Below the pieces are notes generated by a model, which made no database searches, had not been told where the DNA came from, and saw only the letters and a list, made by a program, of their open reading frames with translations. The translations under genes and the position numbers were made by a program. A stretch of 64,000 nt of DNA. Source: Sungkyunkwania multivorans (GTDB lineage Bacteria; Bacteroidota; Bacteroidia; Flavobacteriales; Flavobacteriaceae). Below are positions 33,471 through 42,251 of the stretch, in pieces (position 1 is the stretch's first letter; each line of letters begins with the position of its first letter). The stretch is from positions 310,001 through 374,000 of the forward strand of contig NZ_JBHTJH010000004.1 in assembly GCF_042675645.1 (NCBI RefSeq). The letters run 5' to 3'.

Positions 33471-34589
33471 ATGCTAAATACCATCGAATATGCTGTTACG
33501 TCACTTGTCTGCCTGATCACTGCAGTGGTCATTCAGCGAATATATTTCAAAGAGAAACGACGGGGAGCCTCGGCTCAAGCAATAGCAGGAATCAAATGGT
33601 TTGGTCTTGCTATCTTGATTTGGGGGATAGGCGGGTTGGTCAACCTCATATGTGTTTCGGGCTTGCATATGGCACCCACCAATAAGGGACTCATCTATTT
33701 AGGCGTCACGGTATCATTGGTAAATTCACTGTTCATACTACTATCGCTGCCCTCTATAGAACATCAAAGCAGTCGTAGTGTGGTCGTTCGCATGGTCGAG
33801 CGATTTTCAGTAAGAGAGTTCTTTATGGTATTCGGCGGTATTCTATTGATGATCGCATTTGTTTTTGTGGCCGCATCTTACAACAATGCATCGATCAGTA
33901 ATAACTTTATCTGGTTGATCGATATTCCTATTTCTATTGTCGTTGCCTTCTCATTGCTCAACGAATTGAACAAGGCTTTTATCAATAGAGCCATGCGCTT
34001 CATGTTATTGCCCTCATTCGCCCTCTTTGTCCTGATCGTGATCGCGGTCACGCATAGAATCATTCCCCAGGATAGAGCCATAGCCGTCGTCGACCAGCAA
34101 TTCTGGGGATTGCTAGGGATCATCACTGCAATTTCTTTCAAATTTCTATTTATTCTACTCTTCTCAATTTTACTATATAGTTGGAAATTTCTTTCAGAAA
34201 AAGAAGAACAGGAATCACAGATGGCTTCGCTTCAAGCAAAACTCACCTCATACAGGAAAGAAAAACAACGTTTGACATTAAGTATCGAAAGTCATTTGGA
34301 CACCATTGAATCCTTAAAGAAAGAAGTAAAAGAATTGAGGGTTTCAGCACAGGTGGTCCTTTCGGAACGACAAAAAGAGGTTTTGGGAAATCTTGGGTTG
34401 TATGGTGGCCAAAAGTCCTACACGGAAATTGCGGAGGCCATGAACATTAGTGTCGACGGTTTCCAGGCACATATTCATCAAATAAAGAAACTTCTCAATA
34501 TTAGTGGTACCGGAGGCAAGGAGCAACTGATCTCCTTTGCAAAGGAGCAAGACCTTTTGCGTTTCGCCACCATCAAATCGGATGCTTAA
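33471..34589 (+). CDS. Membrane-bound LuxR-type transcriptional regulator
   Basis: Seven or so hydrophobic helices fill residues 1-245 (YAVTSLVCLITAVVIQRIY, WFGLAILIWGIGGLVNLICV, LLMIAFVFVAASYN, WGLLGIITAISFKFLFILLF). A coiled coil (EEQESQMASLQAKLTSYRKE, HLDTIESLKKEVKELR) leads to a LuxR/GerE-like helix-turn-helix (LSERQKEVLGNLGLYGGQKS, YTEIAEAMNISVDGFQAHIHQIKKLL). It looks like a one-component sensor that signals from membrane to DNA, like other 7TM-LuxR proteins of Bacteroidota. ATG 33471 is chosen because the first helix follows; the frame open to 33405 overlaps the Lrp gene. Ligand unknown. Confidence 0.85.
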   Translation: MLNTIEYAVTSLVCLITAVVIQRIYFKEKRRGASAQAIAGIKWFGLAILIWGIGGLVNLICVSGLHMAPTNKGLIYLGVTVSLVNSLFILLSLPSIEHQSSRSVVVRMVERFSVREFFMVFGGILLMIAFVFVAASYNNASISNNFIWLIDIPISIVVAFSLLNELNKAFINRAMRFMLLPSFALFVLIVIAVTHRIIPQDRAIAVVDQQFWGLLGIITAISFKFLFILLFSILLYSWKFLSEKEEQESQMASLQAKLTSYRKEKQRLTLSIESHLDTIESLKKEVKELRVSAQVVLSERQKEVLGNLGLYGGQKSYTEIAEAMNISVDGFQAHIHQIKKLLNISGTGGKEQLISFAKEQDLLRFATIKSDA

Positions 34590-34680
34590 GCACATACTTA
34601 AGCATTTCGCGAATAATTTTCATCATTGCGTAACCTTTTCTCTGCATTGATTTGTGCTCATCTTCGTCAGTAAAAAACCG

Positions 34681-36222
34681 ATGATGACCTTATCCATAAC
34701 GCAACAAGACAACCTGGACCAAAAGATCAATGAAGCATTTAGCAATACGACCGGTTGGTTTGTAGATGCTGTCTTTGCGGAAATACCAGTAACAGATAGC
34801 GTAGGCATTCCATGGGTATTGATCATATTGATCTTAGGCGCCAGCTATTTCACCTTTTACTTTAAAGGCATCAACTTAAGGGCGTTCCCCACGGCTGTGA
34901 ATGTCGTCAGAGGTAAGTATGACGATCTGGAAGCGGGAGCCAAGGTGCTTGTTTCGGAAGAAGTGGTCACTGTCGACGGTGATCAATTAGACACCCTGCG
35001 GGTAGAGGGGCACGACGGTGAGGTAAGTCATTTTCAGGCACTGACTGCGGCCTTATCCGCGACCGTAGGCCTTGGAAATATTGCCGGAGTGGCCATAGCG
35101 CTTTCTATCGGTGGAGCGGGCGCCACTTTCTGGATGATACTCGCAGGCCTACTTGGGATGGCATCCAAATTCGTAGAATGTACATTGGGTGTTGCCTATA
35201 GAGAAATAAACCATCACGGAATCGTTTATGGGGGGCCTATGTATTATTTAAAGAACGGATTGCGAGATATTGGTAAAGGACGACTCGGAAAGATCCTGTC
35301 TGTGATGTTCGCCATCATGTGTGTAGGAGCATCCTTTGGAGGAGGCAATATGTTTCAGGCCAATCAGGCATTTAAATTGTTTGAGTTCGTAAGTGGAGGG
35401 GAGGAGAGCTTCTTCTTTGGAAAAGGTTGGTTGTTTGGCTTGGTGATGGCAATTTTTGTGGGCATTGTCATCATTGGGGGAATCAAAAAGATCGCGAAAG
35501 TGACCGATAAGATCGTGCCGGCGATGGTACTTATGTACGTATTGGTCGTGGTCATTATCTTGGGAATGAACTATGAGAACATTCCGAGTGCCTTTAGTGC
35601 GATACTCAAAGGTGCTTTTAACGCTCAGGGAGTCACTGGAGGAATGATAGGAGTGATGGTGCAAGGCTTTAGGCGAGCTGCTTTTTCGAATGAGGCAGGC
35701 ATAGGCTCCGCATCGATTGCCCACGCAGCAGTAAGAACGCGCTACGCGGCAAGCGAAGGATTGGTCGCATTGTTAGAACCTTTTATAGATACCGTGGTCG
35801 TTTGCACCATGACGGCTTTGCTATTGATAATTACCGGTCAGATCACCGTTGGCAATGAAGTGTCTTTTGAGCAAGGAGTTATCCTTACTTCAAATGCATT
35901 GGCTCAAGGATTTTCTTGGTTTCCTTATCTGCTAACGGTGGCCGTCATCCTATTCGCATTTTCGTCCATGATCTCATGGTCTTACTATGGGCATCAAGCA
36001 TGGTCTTTTTTGTTTGGAAGAGGGAAGCGCGCCGAGTACCTCTATAAGAGTATTTTTTGCGTATTCGTTATTGTTGGTGCCGCTGCGAGTTTGGGGGCCG
36101 TAGTGGATTTTTCCGATGCCATGGTATTTTCTATGATGGTGCCAAACATGATCGGGCTAGTTTTGCTTGCGCCCAAAGTATCTGTAGAACTAAAACGATA
36201 TATCAACACCATAAGATCTTAG
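34681..36222 (+). CDS. Alanine/glycine:sodium symporter (AGCS family)
   Basis: The 513-residue inner-membrane transporter takes up alanine or glycine with Na+. Family signatures are FTFYFKGINLRAFPTAVNVV, ALTAALSATVGLGNIAGVAI, GMASKFVECTLGVAYREI, GGPMYYLKNGL, MFQANQAFKLF, GIGSASIAHAAVRTRYAASEG and MISWSYYGHQAWSFLFGRGK. ATG at 34681 or 34684 is chosen (the frame is open to GTG 34654). The inserted segment after the first helix (VLVSEEVVTVDGDQLDTLRV) is longer than in most members. It is the last gene in a run with the Lrp and LuxR-type regulators, which may control it. Confidence 0.93.
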   Translation: MMTLSITQQDNLDQKINEAFSNTTGWFVDAVFAEIPVTDSVGIPWVLIILILGASYFTFYFKGINLRAFPTAVNVVRGKYDDLEAGAKVLVSEEVVTVDGDQLDTLRVEGHDGEVSHFQALTAALSATVGLGNIAGVAIALSIGGAGATFWMILAGLLGMASKFVECTLGVAYREINHHGIVYGGPMYYLKNGLRDIGKGRLGKILSVMFAIMCVGASFGGGNMFQANQAFKLFEFVSGGEESFFFGKGWLFGLVMAIFVGIVIIGGIKKIAKVTDKIVPAMVLMYVLVVVIILGMNYENIPSAFSAILKGAFNAQGVTGGMIGVMVQGFRRAAFSNEAGIGSASIAHAAVRTRYAASEGLVALLEPFIDTVVVCTMTALLLIITGQITVGNEVSFEQGVILTSNALAQGFSWFPYLLTVAVILFAFSSMISWSYYGHQAWSFLFGRGKRAEYLYKSIFCVFVIVGAAASLGAVVDFSDAMVFSMMVPNMIGLVLLAPKVSVELKRYINTIRS

Positions 36223-36288
36223 CATGAATCGTTAAAAATCTCAAAATGCTGTCAGTCGCACATCGAAAGAATTCGTACATTAGAGTTG

Positions 36289-37668
36289 ATGAAAAAAGTA
36301 CTATTCTTAATATTGTGGTTGATAACTTGGATAGCTTCGGCTCAAGAGCTCCGGTTAAAAAAAGGGATAATTGTCGATTCCGTAAGTGTCAAGGTTTCCG
36401 ATTCTGTTGCATATAGCTATGCGCTTTACCTGCCAAAAAAGTTTGAAAAGAATGAGGCCACTGGGGTTGTTTTTATCTTTGATCCTAGGGCAAAGGGCAA
36501 AGAAGGTTTGCAACCTTTCGTAGCAGCCGCTGAGGTCTATAATTTGATATTGATAGGTTCTAATAATTCTCGAAATGGTGCTTATCAGGAAAATCTTAAG
36601 ATATTCAGCGATATATCTGACCACGTTTTCAGTCATTTTAAAATAGATAGAGACCAACTATATCTTTCGGGATTTTCTGGAGGGTCTCGTTTGGCTACAG
36701 CCATAGGGGTCGTTTCCAATGAGATCGACGGAGTCATTGGATGCGGGGCGGGCTTTCCTATTTCTGAGCCGCTAAACCCAAAGGAAAACAAATATCCTTA
36801 TATCGGAGTCGTAGGTAATGCTGACTTCAATTATTTGGAAATGAGGGACGGTAAAAAGTATCTGGACAATCTTAAAATAGACAATGAACTACTCGTTTTT
36901 GATGGAGGGCACGTATGGCCACCTTCTACAATTCTCATTCAAGCGGTAGGGTGGTTACGGGTACTATCGCATAATCGAGGCGTTCTGCAACTTTCCAAGG
37001 AAAGTATGGAAAGACAGTACCAGCAACATCTTGCATTTGCCGAAGAATTGCTCGAAAATAAAGAATGGTCAATGGCTTATAACGCTTACAACAGACTTAT
37101 TAAGAATTACCAAGGACATTTTGAAGTCAGGGAATTAAAGGATACCCTTAAGCAGATAAGGAAAGAAAAAGCATACAAGGAATATAAGCGAGAAGAGAAT
37201 CGCTACTTGCTCGAAGAGCGAGACATGCGCGCTACCTATTTGGAATTTTTCAATGAAGATGTTACCGAGGCGGTGTTAGATAATCTGGGATACTGGGAGG
37301 CCGAGATGAAAAAATTAAAGATCTTTCAAAATCATGCAAGCGCGTCCAAACGTCTTATGGGGAAGCGACTATCAAACCTGTTGCTTATTCTGGCGATCGA
37401 GACGCGGAACGCTTATAATTTGCAAGAGCATGTAGAAAAGCTGCTATTCCTCAACGAGTTTCTGGTGATGCTGAAACCCGATTACCATGAACCATACATC
37501 GATTTGATGAAGGTCTACGTTAAGAAAGGAGAATATCAGAATGCGTTAGGTGCCTTGGAACAACTATTTATGAATGGATATAAGGACAAGGACCGATTGT
37601 ATCGTACTGAAGGTATCGCGTTGTTAAGGGTCTTTCCTGAGTTTAAGGAGATATTAGACAAGTACTAG
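36289..37668 (+). CDS. Exported esterase-like protein with C-terminal helical repeats (copy 1)
   Basis: A signal peptide (VLFLILWLITWIASAQ) opens this 459-residue protein. An alpha/beta hydrolase domain follows: YALYLPKKFEKNEATGVVF, IFDPRAKGKEG, the nucleophile elbow YLSGFSGGSRLATAIG (G-F-S-G-G), VIGCGAGFP, and a candidate His in FDGGHVWPP. The remainder is helical, with TPR-like pairs (WSMAYNAYNRLIKNYQGHFE, LRKEKAYKEYK) and an end like HEPYIDLMKVYVKKGEYQNA. The gene at 40127-41500 is a paralogue with the same order of domains. ATG 36289 follows a TTG. A methyltransferase gene starts 3 bases after the stop. Confidence 0.8.
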   Translation: MKKVLFLILWLITWIASAQELRLKKGIIVDSVSVKVSDSVAYSYALYLPKKFEKNEATGVVFIFDPRAKGKEGLQPFVAAAEVYNLILIGSNNSRNGAYQENLKIFSDISDHVFSHFKIDRDQLYLSGFSGGSRLATAIGVVSNEIDGVIGCGAGFPISEPLNPKENKYPYIGVVGNADFNYLEMRDGKKYLDNLKIDNELLVFDGGHVWPPSTILIQAVGWLRVLSHNRGVLQLSKESMERQYQQHLAFAEELLENKEWSMAYNAYNRLIKNYQGHFEVRELKDTLKQIRKEKAYKEYKREENRYLLEERDMRATYLEFFNEDVTEAVLDNLGYWEAEMKKLKIFQNHASASKRLMGKRLSNLLLILAIETRNAYNLQEHVEKLLFLNEFLVMLKPDYHEPYIDLMKVYVKKGEYQNALGALEQLFMNGYKDKDRLYRTEGIALLRVFPEFKEILDKY

Positions 37669-37671
37669 TCG

Positions 37672-38418
37672 ATGAAGCCTTTGAAAGATCTTTTTTCTGA
37701 AGCTGCTGCCGATTATAAAAAGTATCGACCTAACTATCCAAAACTATTTTTTGAGGAGCTCTTAGCATTGGTGGACGAAAAGGATCGATGCTGGGATTGT
37801 GGGACAGGTAATGGTCAGGTAGCTGCCATTCTTTCACCTTATTTTCACGAAGTAAAAGCGTCCGACATCAGCGTGGATCAGATTGAAAATGCCATCACAA
37901 AGAAGAATATTGAATATCATATTGCGAGAGCTGAGGCCACTGTCTTCCCAGACGACTCATTTGATCTGATAACGGTCGCCCAAGCGATTCATTGGTTCGA
38001 CTTTGCAGCTTTTTACAACGAAGTCAAGCGAGTGATGAAACCAAAGGCGATTCTTGCTGTTTTTGGATATGGACTTATTAGAGGCACATCCGATTTCAAC
38101 GATCTTATCGACCATTTTTATGCTGAGATGACACCTTATTGGGCTCCAGAGCGACGCTATGTAGAAATGGCCTATGAGACCATTCCCTTCCCCTTTGAAG
38201 AGCATCGGTTAAATAACGAATATCAAATCGATGTTCATTGGACCTTAGAGCAACTTGTGGGATATTTGAGTAGCTGGTCGGCTGTAAAGCATTATAGAGA
38301 AAGGCATCAGAGTGATGCTGTCACAAATTTTGGAGAGCGACTCACGGACCTTTACCAACATCGAGGGACATTGCCATTGAAATTTCCTATTTTCTATAGG
38401 ATTGGAAGATCGTCTTAA
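37672..38418 (+). CDS. Class I SAM-dependent methyltransferase
   Basis: The 248-residue cytosolic protein has the Rossmann methyltransferase signature: motif I CWDCGTGNGQVAAIL near residue 40, an acidic end of the second strand (KASDISVDQIE), DSFDLITVAQAIHWFDFAAF, and VKRVMKPKAILAVFGYG. The order matches UbiE/trans-aconitate-methyltransferase-like proteins, and the substrate is unknown. The stop lies 7 bases before the convergent amidohydrolase gene. The start is 3 bases after the esterase gene, so the two are co-transcribed. Confidence 0.9.
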   Translation: MKPLKDLFSEAAADYKKYRPNYPKLFFEELLALVDEKDRCWDCGTGNGQVAAILSPYFHEVKASDISVDQIENAITKKNIEYHIARAEATVFPDDSFDLITVAQAIHWFDFAAFYNEVKRVMKPKAILAVFGYGLIRGTSDFNDLIDHFYAEMTPYWAPERRYVEMAYETIPFPFEEHRLNNEYQIDVHWTLEQLVGYLSSWSAVKHYRERHQSDAVTNFGERLTDLYQHRGTLPLKFPIFYRIGRSS

Positions 38419-38425
38419 TTCGAGA

Positions 38426-40015
38426 TCATTCTTTTATCCCAGGCTGCCTTAGTTCAAAACCTTCTTTCTCTTTGGCTTGGTCCACCATTTCTTTTACCTC
38501 AGACAACAATCGTTTGGCGTCGAAAACGACTCCATCTCTGATCGTATATTTAACTCCACCGACTCTTACCACTTCATTATCTTCCGTAAGTTTAATGGCG
38601 CCTGTTCCATAGAGCACTTTTAGATTTTTCAACGGATTCTCTTCTACGATGACCATATCTGCCAATTTGCCAATTTGGATCGACCCGATCTCGTCATCCA
38701 TACCTAGTGCTTCGGCACCGCTTAGTGTCGCAGCCCTGACCACTTCCAAAGGATGAAAACCCGCTTCACGTAAGAGCTCCAGCTCACGTATATATGCAAA
38801 GCCGTATAGCTGATAAATAAAACCAGAATCTGAACCTGTGGTCACTCGGCCACCGCGATTTTTGTATTCGTTGATAAAGGTCATCCATAGTTTAAAGTTT
38901 TCTTTCCAGGCGATCTCCTGCTCAGTACCCCAATAATGCCAATAGCTACCATGAGATATTTTGCTGGGTTCGTAAAACCTCCAAAGGGAAGGTAAGGTAT
39001 AATCCTCGTGCCACTCGGCCCTTCGAGCTCTATGCAGATCGCGACTTGCCTCATAGATATTGAAGGTAGGGTCTAAGGTAAAGTCCAAGGCCAACAGTTC
39101 GTTCATCACCTTGTTCCAATGTTCAGAGTAAGGTTTGGCGGCTTGTTTCCATAATTTGCCAGCCTCCTCAAAACGATGTTGTTCATTTAGGTAGTTGTAA
39201 TCTAGCGGGTAATTCTGTACAGTTCGATCATCGAACAATGCCTCCGGTAAGCCATACCAATGTTCCATGCTAGTAAGACCGGCTCTTGCCGAATGCAATA
39301 CGTTCCATCTTGCAACGCTCAATTGCGCATGATGACATGCAGAACCGAGACCTAATTTTTTGTTTTCGTCCAAGGCAGCCGCCATGATCTCTGGTTCAGC
39401 ACCAAAGAATTTGATGCCATCGGCACCTTTCTTGGCATTGTTGCGTACCCAATTTCTCGCCATTTCTGGCGTACTGATCGGCTCCTTACTGCCTTGACCA
39501 AAACCAGTATAGGCAATGATACGTGGTGCAACGATCTTGTTTTCGCGACTCAACTTCTTCAAGTTAAGTGTCCAATCGATCCCTCTTCCGCTCGGCTCTC
39601 TTACGGTGGTAACACCGTGGGCCATCCAAAGTCTAAATACATATTCACTGTCCGCGCCCTGAGCAACACCTCCAATATGGCCGTGCATATCGATAAAACC
39701 AGGAAGAAGGTACATCCCAGTACAATCCAATTCTTTGCCGCCAGCTCTTAACTTCGGACGTTTCGATTCATCGATCGCAACACCGGGATAACCAACAACG
39801 GTGATGTCTTTGATCTTGTTTTTTTCAATCACAATATCTACAGGACCTCTCGGCGGCGCTCCATTACCATTGATCAAGGTCACCCCTCTAATGATCAATT
39901 GCGCGTGTGGTCCGTCTCCCAGATAGGAATTATTACTTTGACCATTGACAGAAATGGTAGAGAGGAATAAGAATAAGAATATATACGCTAAATAACGAAA
40001 TGTAATGGTTGGCAT
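38426..40015 (-). CDS. Exported amidohydrolase-family enzyme
   Basis: A signal peptide (YLAYIFLFLFLSTISVNGQ) precedes a metal-dependent hydrolase of the amidohydrolase superfamily, imidazolonepropionase/Xaa-Pro-type. Motifs: GMYLLPGFIDMHGHIGG (H-x-H), KGADGIKFFGAEP, GLGSACHHAQLS, TTGSDSGFIYQLYG (metal-ligand Asp), and the composite N/C-terminal beta-sandwich (LEVVRAATLSGAEALGMDDE, IGSIQIGKLADMVIVEENPL). Length 529 residues. The two esterase paralogues and the methyltransferase lie on the opposite strand, so shared function is not established. Members of this type hydrolyse amide bonds in peptides or related compounds. Confidence 0.88.
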   Translation of the reverse strand: MPTITFRYLAYIFLFLFLSTISVNGQSNNSYLGDGPHAQLIIRGVTLINGNGAPPRGPVDIVIEKNKIKDITVVGYPGVAIDESKRPKLRAGGKELDCTGMYLLPGFIDMHGHIGGVAQGADSEYVFRLWMAHGVTTVREPSGRGIDWTLNLKKLSRENKIVAPRIIAYTGFGQGSKEPISTPEMARNWVRNNAKKGADGIKFFGAEPEIMAAALDENKKLGLGSACHHAQLSVARWNVLHSARAGLTSMEHWYGLPEALFDDRTVQNYPLDYNYLNEQHRFEEAGKLWKQAAKPYSEHWNKVMNELLALDFTLDPTFNIYEASRDLHRARRAEWHEDYTLPSLWRFYEPSKISHGSYWHYWGTEQEIAWKENFKLWMTFINEYKNRGGRVTTGSDSGFIYQLYGFAYIRELELLREAGFHPLEVVRAATLSGAEALGMDDEIGSIQIGKLADMVIVEENPLKNLKVLYGTGAIKLTEDNEVVRVGGVKYTIRDGVVFDAKRLLSEVKEMVDQAKEKEGFELRQPGIKE

Positions 40016-40126
40016 AGTGATGAAGGTTTAATACCTTGAAGATATGAAATAGCTTTCGTTTTAGCTAATAAGCGTTAAAGGACGAACTGTTCTCATTTTA
40101 TTTTCTTTGAATTTGTACTTTTAGGT

Positions 40127-41500
40127 ATGAGACGATTTTTTTTCATGTTTTTTACTGCGGTGGTCATGGGGCAACCAGCTACGTATGAAAAAGGTAGGGT
40201 CATTGATTCTATTGCCATAAAGGGAAGCGCTGATGAAACGTATGCGCTCTATCTGCCAGAAAAGTTCGATGCCTCACAGCTCTCTGCTATCTTGTTTGTT
40301 TTTGACCCACTAGCTAGGGGAAAAGTAGGTGTCGGTACCTTTACCGCTGCCGCCGACAAATACAATTACATTTTGGTATGTTCCAACAATACTAGAAACG
40401 GTCCGTATGAACGAAATTTTGCGATCACCAATAGGTTATTCGATCATATCTTTGCCCAATTCAATATAGACGAACAACAGATATATACTGCAGGTTTTTC
40501 TGGTGGTTCTCGTTTGGCATGCTCGATCGCCGTTCTTACCAACGCGATACAAGGCGTGATTGGTTGTGGAGCAGGGTTTTCGATGAACAGTCCGCAGATG
40601 CCTAGTATCAACAGCAACTTTTCATATGTCGGCTTGGTGGGTAACAGAGATATGAACTATCAAGAAATGTTTAGGGTAAAGGATTGGCTGGACCAATTTT
40701 CATTGAAGAATGAGATCATCACCTACGAGGACGAACATCGGTGGCCACCTGAGGAACAAATTTTAAGAGCTTTTGATTGGCTAGAGCTTCAAGCCTATAA
40801 AAAAGGAATCAGGGCCAAGGATACCAACGTCATTGTAGCGGCTTTTAAAAGGAATCATGATGTGGCAGCACAGGCGATGGCTAGCGATGACCTTCTGTTG
40901 GCAGTTAGTGAATATGAGCGTATTCTAAGAAACTTCTCTGGCGATTTAGCAGTCGATAGTATTTCAGCAAAGGTGAAGCGGCTTAAAAAAGACAGACGAT
41001 ATAAGAAATTGGAGAAAGCAAAAAAGGGCTTAGCAAAGCTTGAAGATGAACTGTCCGAAAAATTTACGCTACAATTCAATGAGGAAGTGCTTCAGGCAAG
41101 AACAAAAGATGATTATCGTTGGTGGAAACAAGAGCTGAAGGTCTTCGATACAAAACATTTGAATCATGAAAACCCTGACCATCGCAACATGGCCCAGCGC
41201 GTTCGCTTTAAGTTAAGGGCATTGGCCATTGAGTCGTCTGATGCTTATCTGCGGGATAAGGACTATGGTCGTGCCTTGTACTGTGATCGGTTATTTGCGG
41301 TGCTCGATCCAAATGGGTCCTACCCGTTTTATCGTTTAGCGAGACATTATGCGCGTACCGAAGATCTTGACAAATTCTTTGAAAATTTGGAGACAGCATT
41401 AGGGCATGGATTTACCAATAAAAAATGGTTGCTCAACACCGAAGAGTTTCAACCATATTTGACCCATCCACGATTTGTAAAGCTATTGGCAAGCTATTAA
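40127..41500 (+). CDS. Exported esterase-like protein with C-terminal helical repeats (copy 2)
   Basis: This 457-residue protein has the same architecture as the gene at 36289. After a short hydrophobic start (FFFMFFTAVVMGQ) comes the hydrolase domain: YALYLPEKFDASQLSAILF, VFDPLARGKVG, nucleophile elbow YTAGFSGGSRLACSIAV, VIGCGAGFSM, and a candidate His in EDEHRWPPEEQ. A helical C-terminal part ends HPRFVKLLASY. Many blocks are identical or nearly so (GFSGGSRLA, GVIGCGAGF), so the pair comes from a duplication, now diverged. Its last bases overlap the convergent DJ-1 gene by 4. Confidence 0.8.
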   Translation: MRRFFFMFFTAVVMGQPATYEKGRVIDSIAIKGSADETYALYLPEKFDASQLSAILFVFDPLARGKVGVGTFTAAADKYNYILVCSNNTRNGPYERNFAITNRLFDHIFAQFNIDEQQIYTAGFSGGSRLACSIAVLTNAIQGVIGCGAGFSMNSPQMPSINSNFSYVGLVGNRDMNYQEMFRVKDWLDQFSLKNEIITYEDEHRWPPEEQILRAFDWLELQAYKKGIRAKDTNVIVAAFKRNHDVAAQAMASDDLLLAVSEYERILRNFSGDLAVDSISAKVKRLKKDRRYKKLEKAKKGLAKLEDELSEKFTLQFNEEVLQARTKDDYRWWKQELKVFDTKHLNHENPDHRNMAQRVRFKLRALAIESSDAYLRDKDYGRALYCDRLFAVLDPNGSYPFYRLARHYARTEDLDKFFENLETALGHGFTNKKWLLNTEEFQPYLTHPRFVKLLASY

Positions 41501-42246
41501 TTATGCTCGATGATCAAGTGCGGTACGTCATCCAGTTTCCAATCGATAACTAGGCCTTTGGCAAGCGATCTGGCGATCTCGGCGCCATAGAGATACTCGC
41601 AGAGGTAGAGGGCTGCCTCAAAGCTTTTTGCACCACCGGCAGAGGTGATCGTATTTCCGTCATGGACAAATAGTACCTCTTTGCGAATATCCAATGCAGG
41701 AAACATCTTCCGCATTTGATCGATATCACTGGGAAAGGTGGTAGCTACCTTATTGTCTAAAAGCCCTGCTTTGGCCAGTACAAAAGCGCCGTCGCAATGC
41801 GAGGTGACAAATTTTGCCTGCTGTCCAACTTTTTTCACAAGATCGATCATGATCTTGTCTTCCAAATCGGTATCCAAGTGATGCTCTGCACTTGGCACCA
41901 CAAGGATATCGATAGCTGGTAAGCCTTCTTGGGTATAATCAAAATCCGGCAAGATCCTCATGCCTTCGAAGGTGGTGATTGCCTCCAAAGTGTTGGCCAC
42001 CGTGAAGACATTCATCTGTTTGATGTTCTCGCGATATTGTGTATGCTGAAAGATGTCATAAGGTGCGGTCAATTCGGTATTGTAAACACCATCCATGATC
42101 AAAAATCCAACATTATAGCGATCAGGTTCCAAAGTTTTTGATGGTCTCTCTGTTTCGGTCTTTGTGGCTTCATGAGCTGGTTTCTCAACCTTTTCAGCGC
42201 AGGCAAAAACAACGAACGCGCATAGCGCTAGGGCTATTTTTTTCAT
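41497..42246 (-). CDS. DJ-1/PfpI-family lipoprotein
   Basis: The protein has the DJ-1/PfpI (type 1 glutamine amidotransferase-like) fold with a nucleophile-elbow Cys in FVTSHCDGAFVLAKAGLL. Other blocks are NVGFLIMDGVYNTELTAPYDIF, IDILVVPSAEHH and TITSAGGAKSFEAALYLCEYL, as in transcription-regulator-like DJ-1 members without the DNA-binding domain. The N terminus is a signal with lipobox ALCAFVVFACAE, so it is probably an extracytoplasmic lipoprotein, which is unusual for this fold. Length 249 residues. It is 5 bases downstream of the MFS gene and likely co-transcribed. Confidence 0.83.
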   Translation of the reverse strand: MKKIALALCAFVVFACAEKVEKPAHEATKTETERPSKTLEPDRYNVGFLIMDGVYNTELTAPYDIFQHTQYRENIKQMNVFTVANTLEAITTFEGMRILPDFDYTQEGLPAIDILVVPSAEHHLDTDLEDKIMIDLVKKVGQQAKFVTSHCDGAFVLAKAGLLDNKVATTFPSDIDQMRKMFPALDIRKEVLFVHDGNTITSAGGAKSFEAALYLCEYLYGAEIARSLAKGLVIDWKLDDVPHLIIEHN

Positions 42247-42251
42247 CGGTT

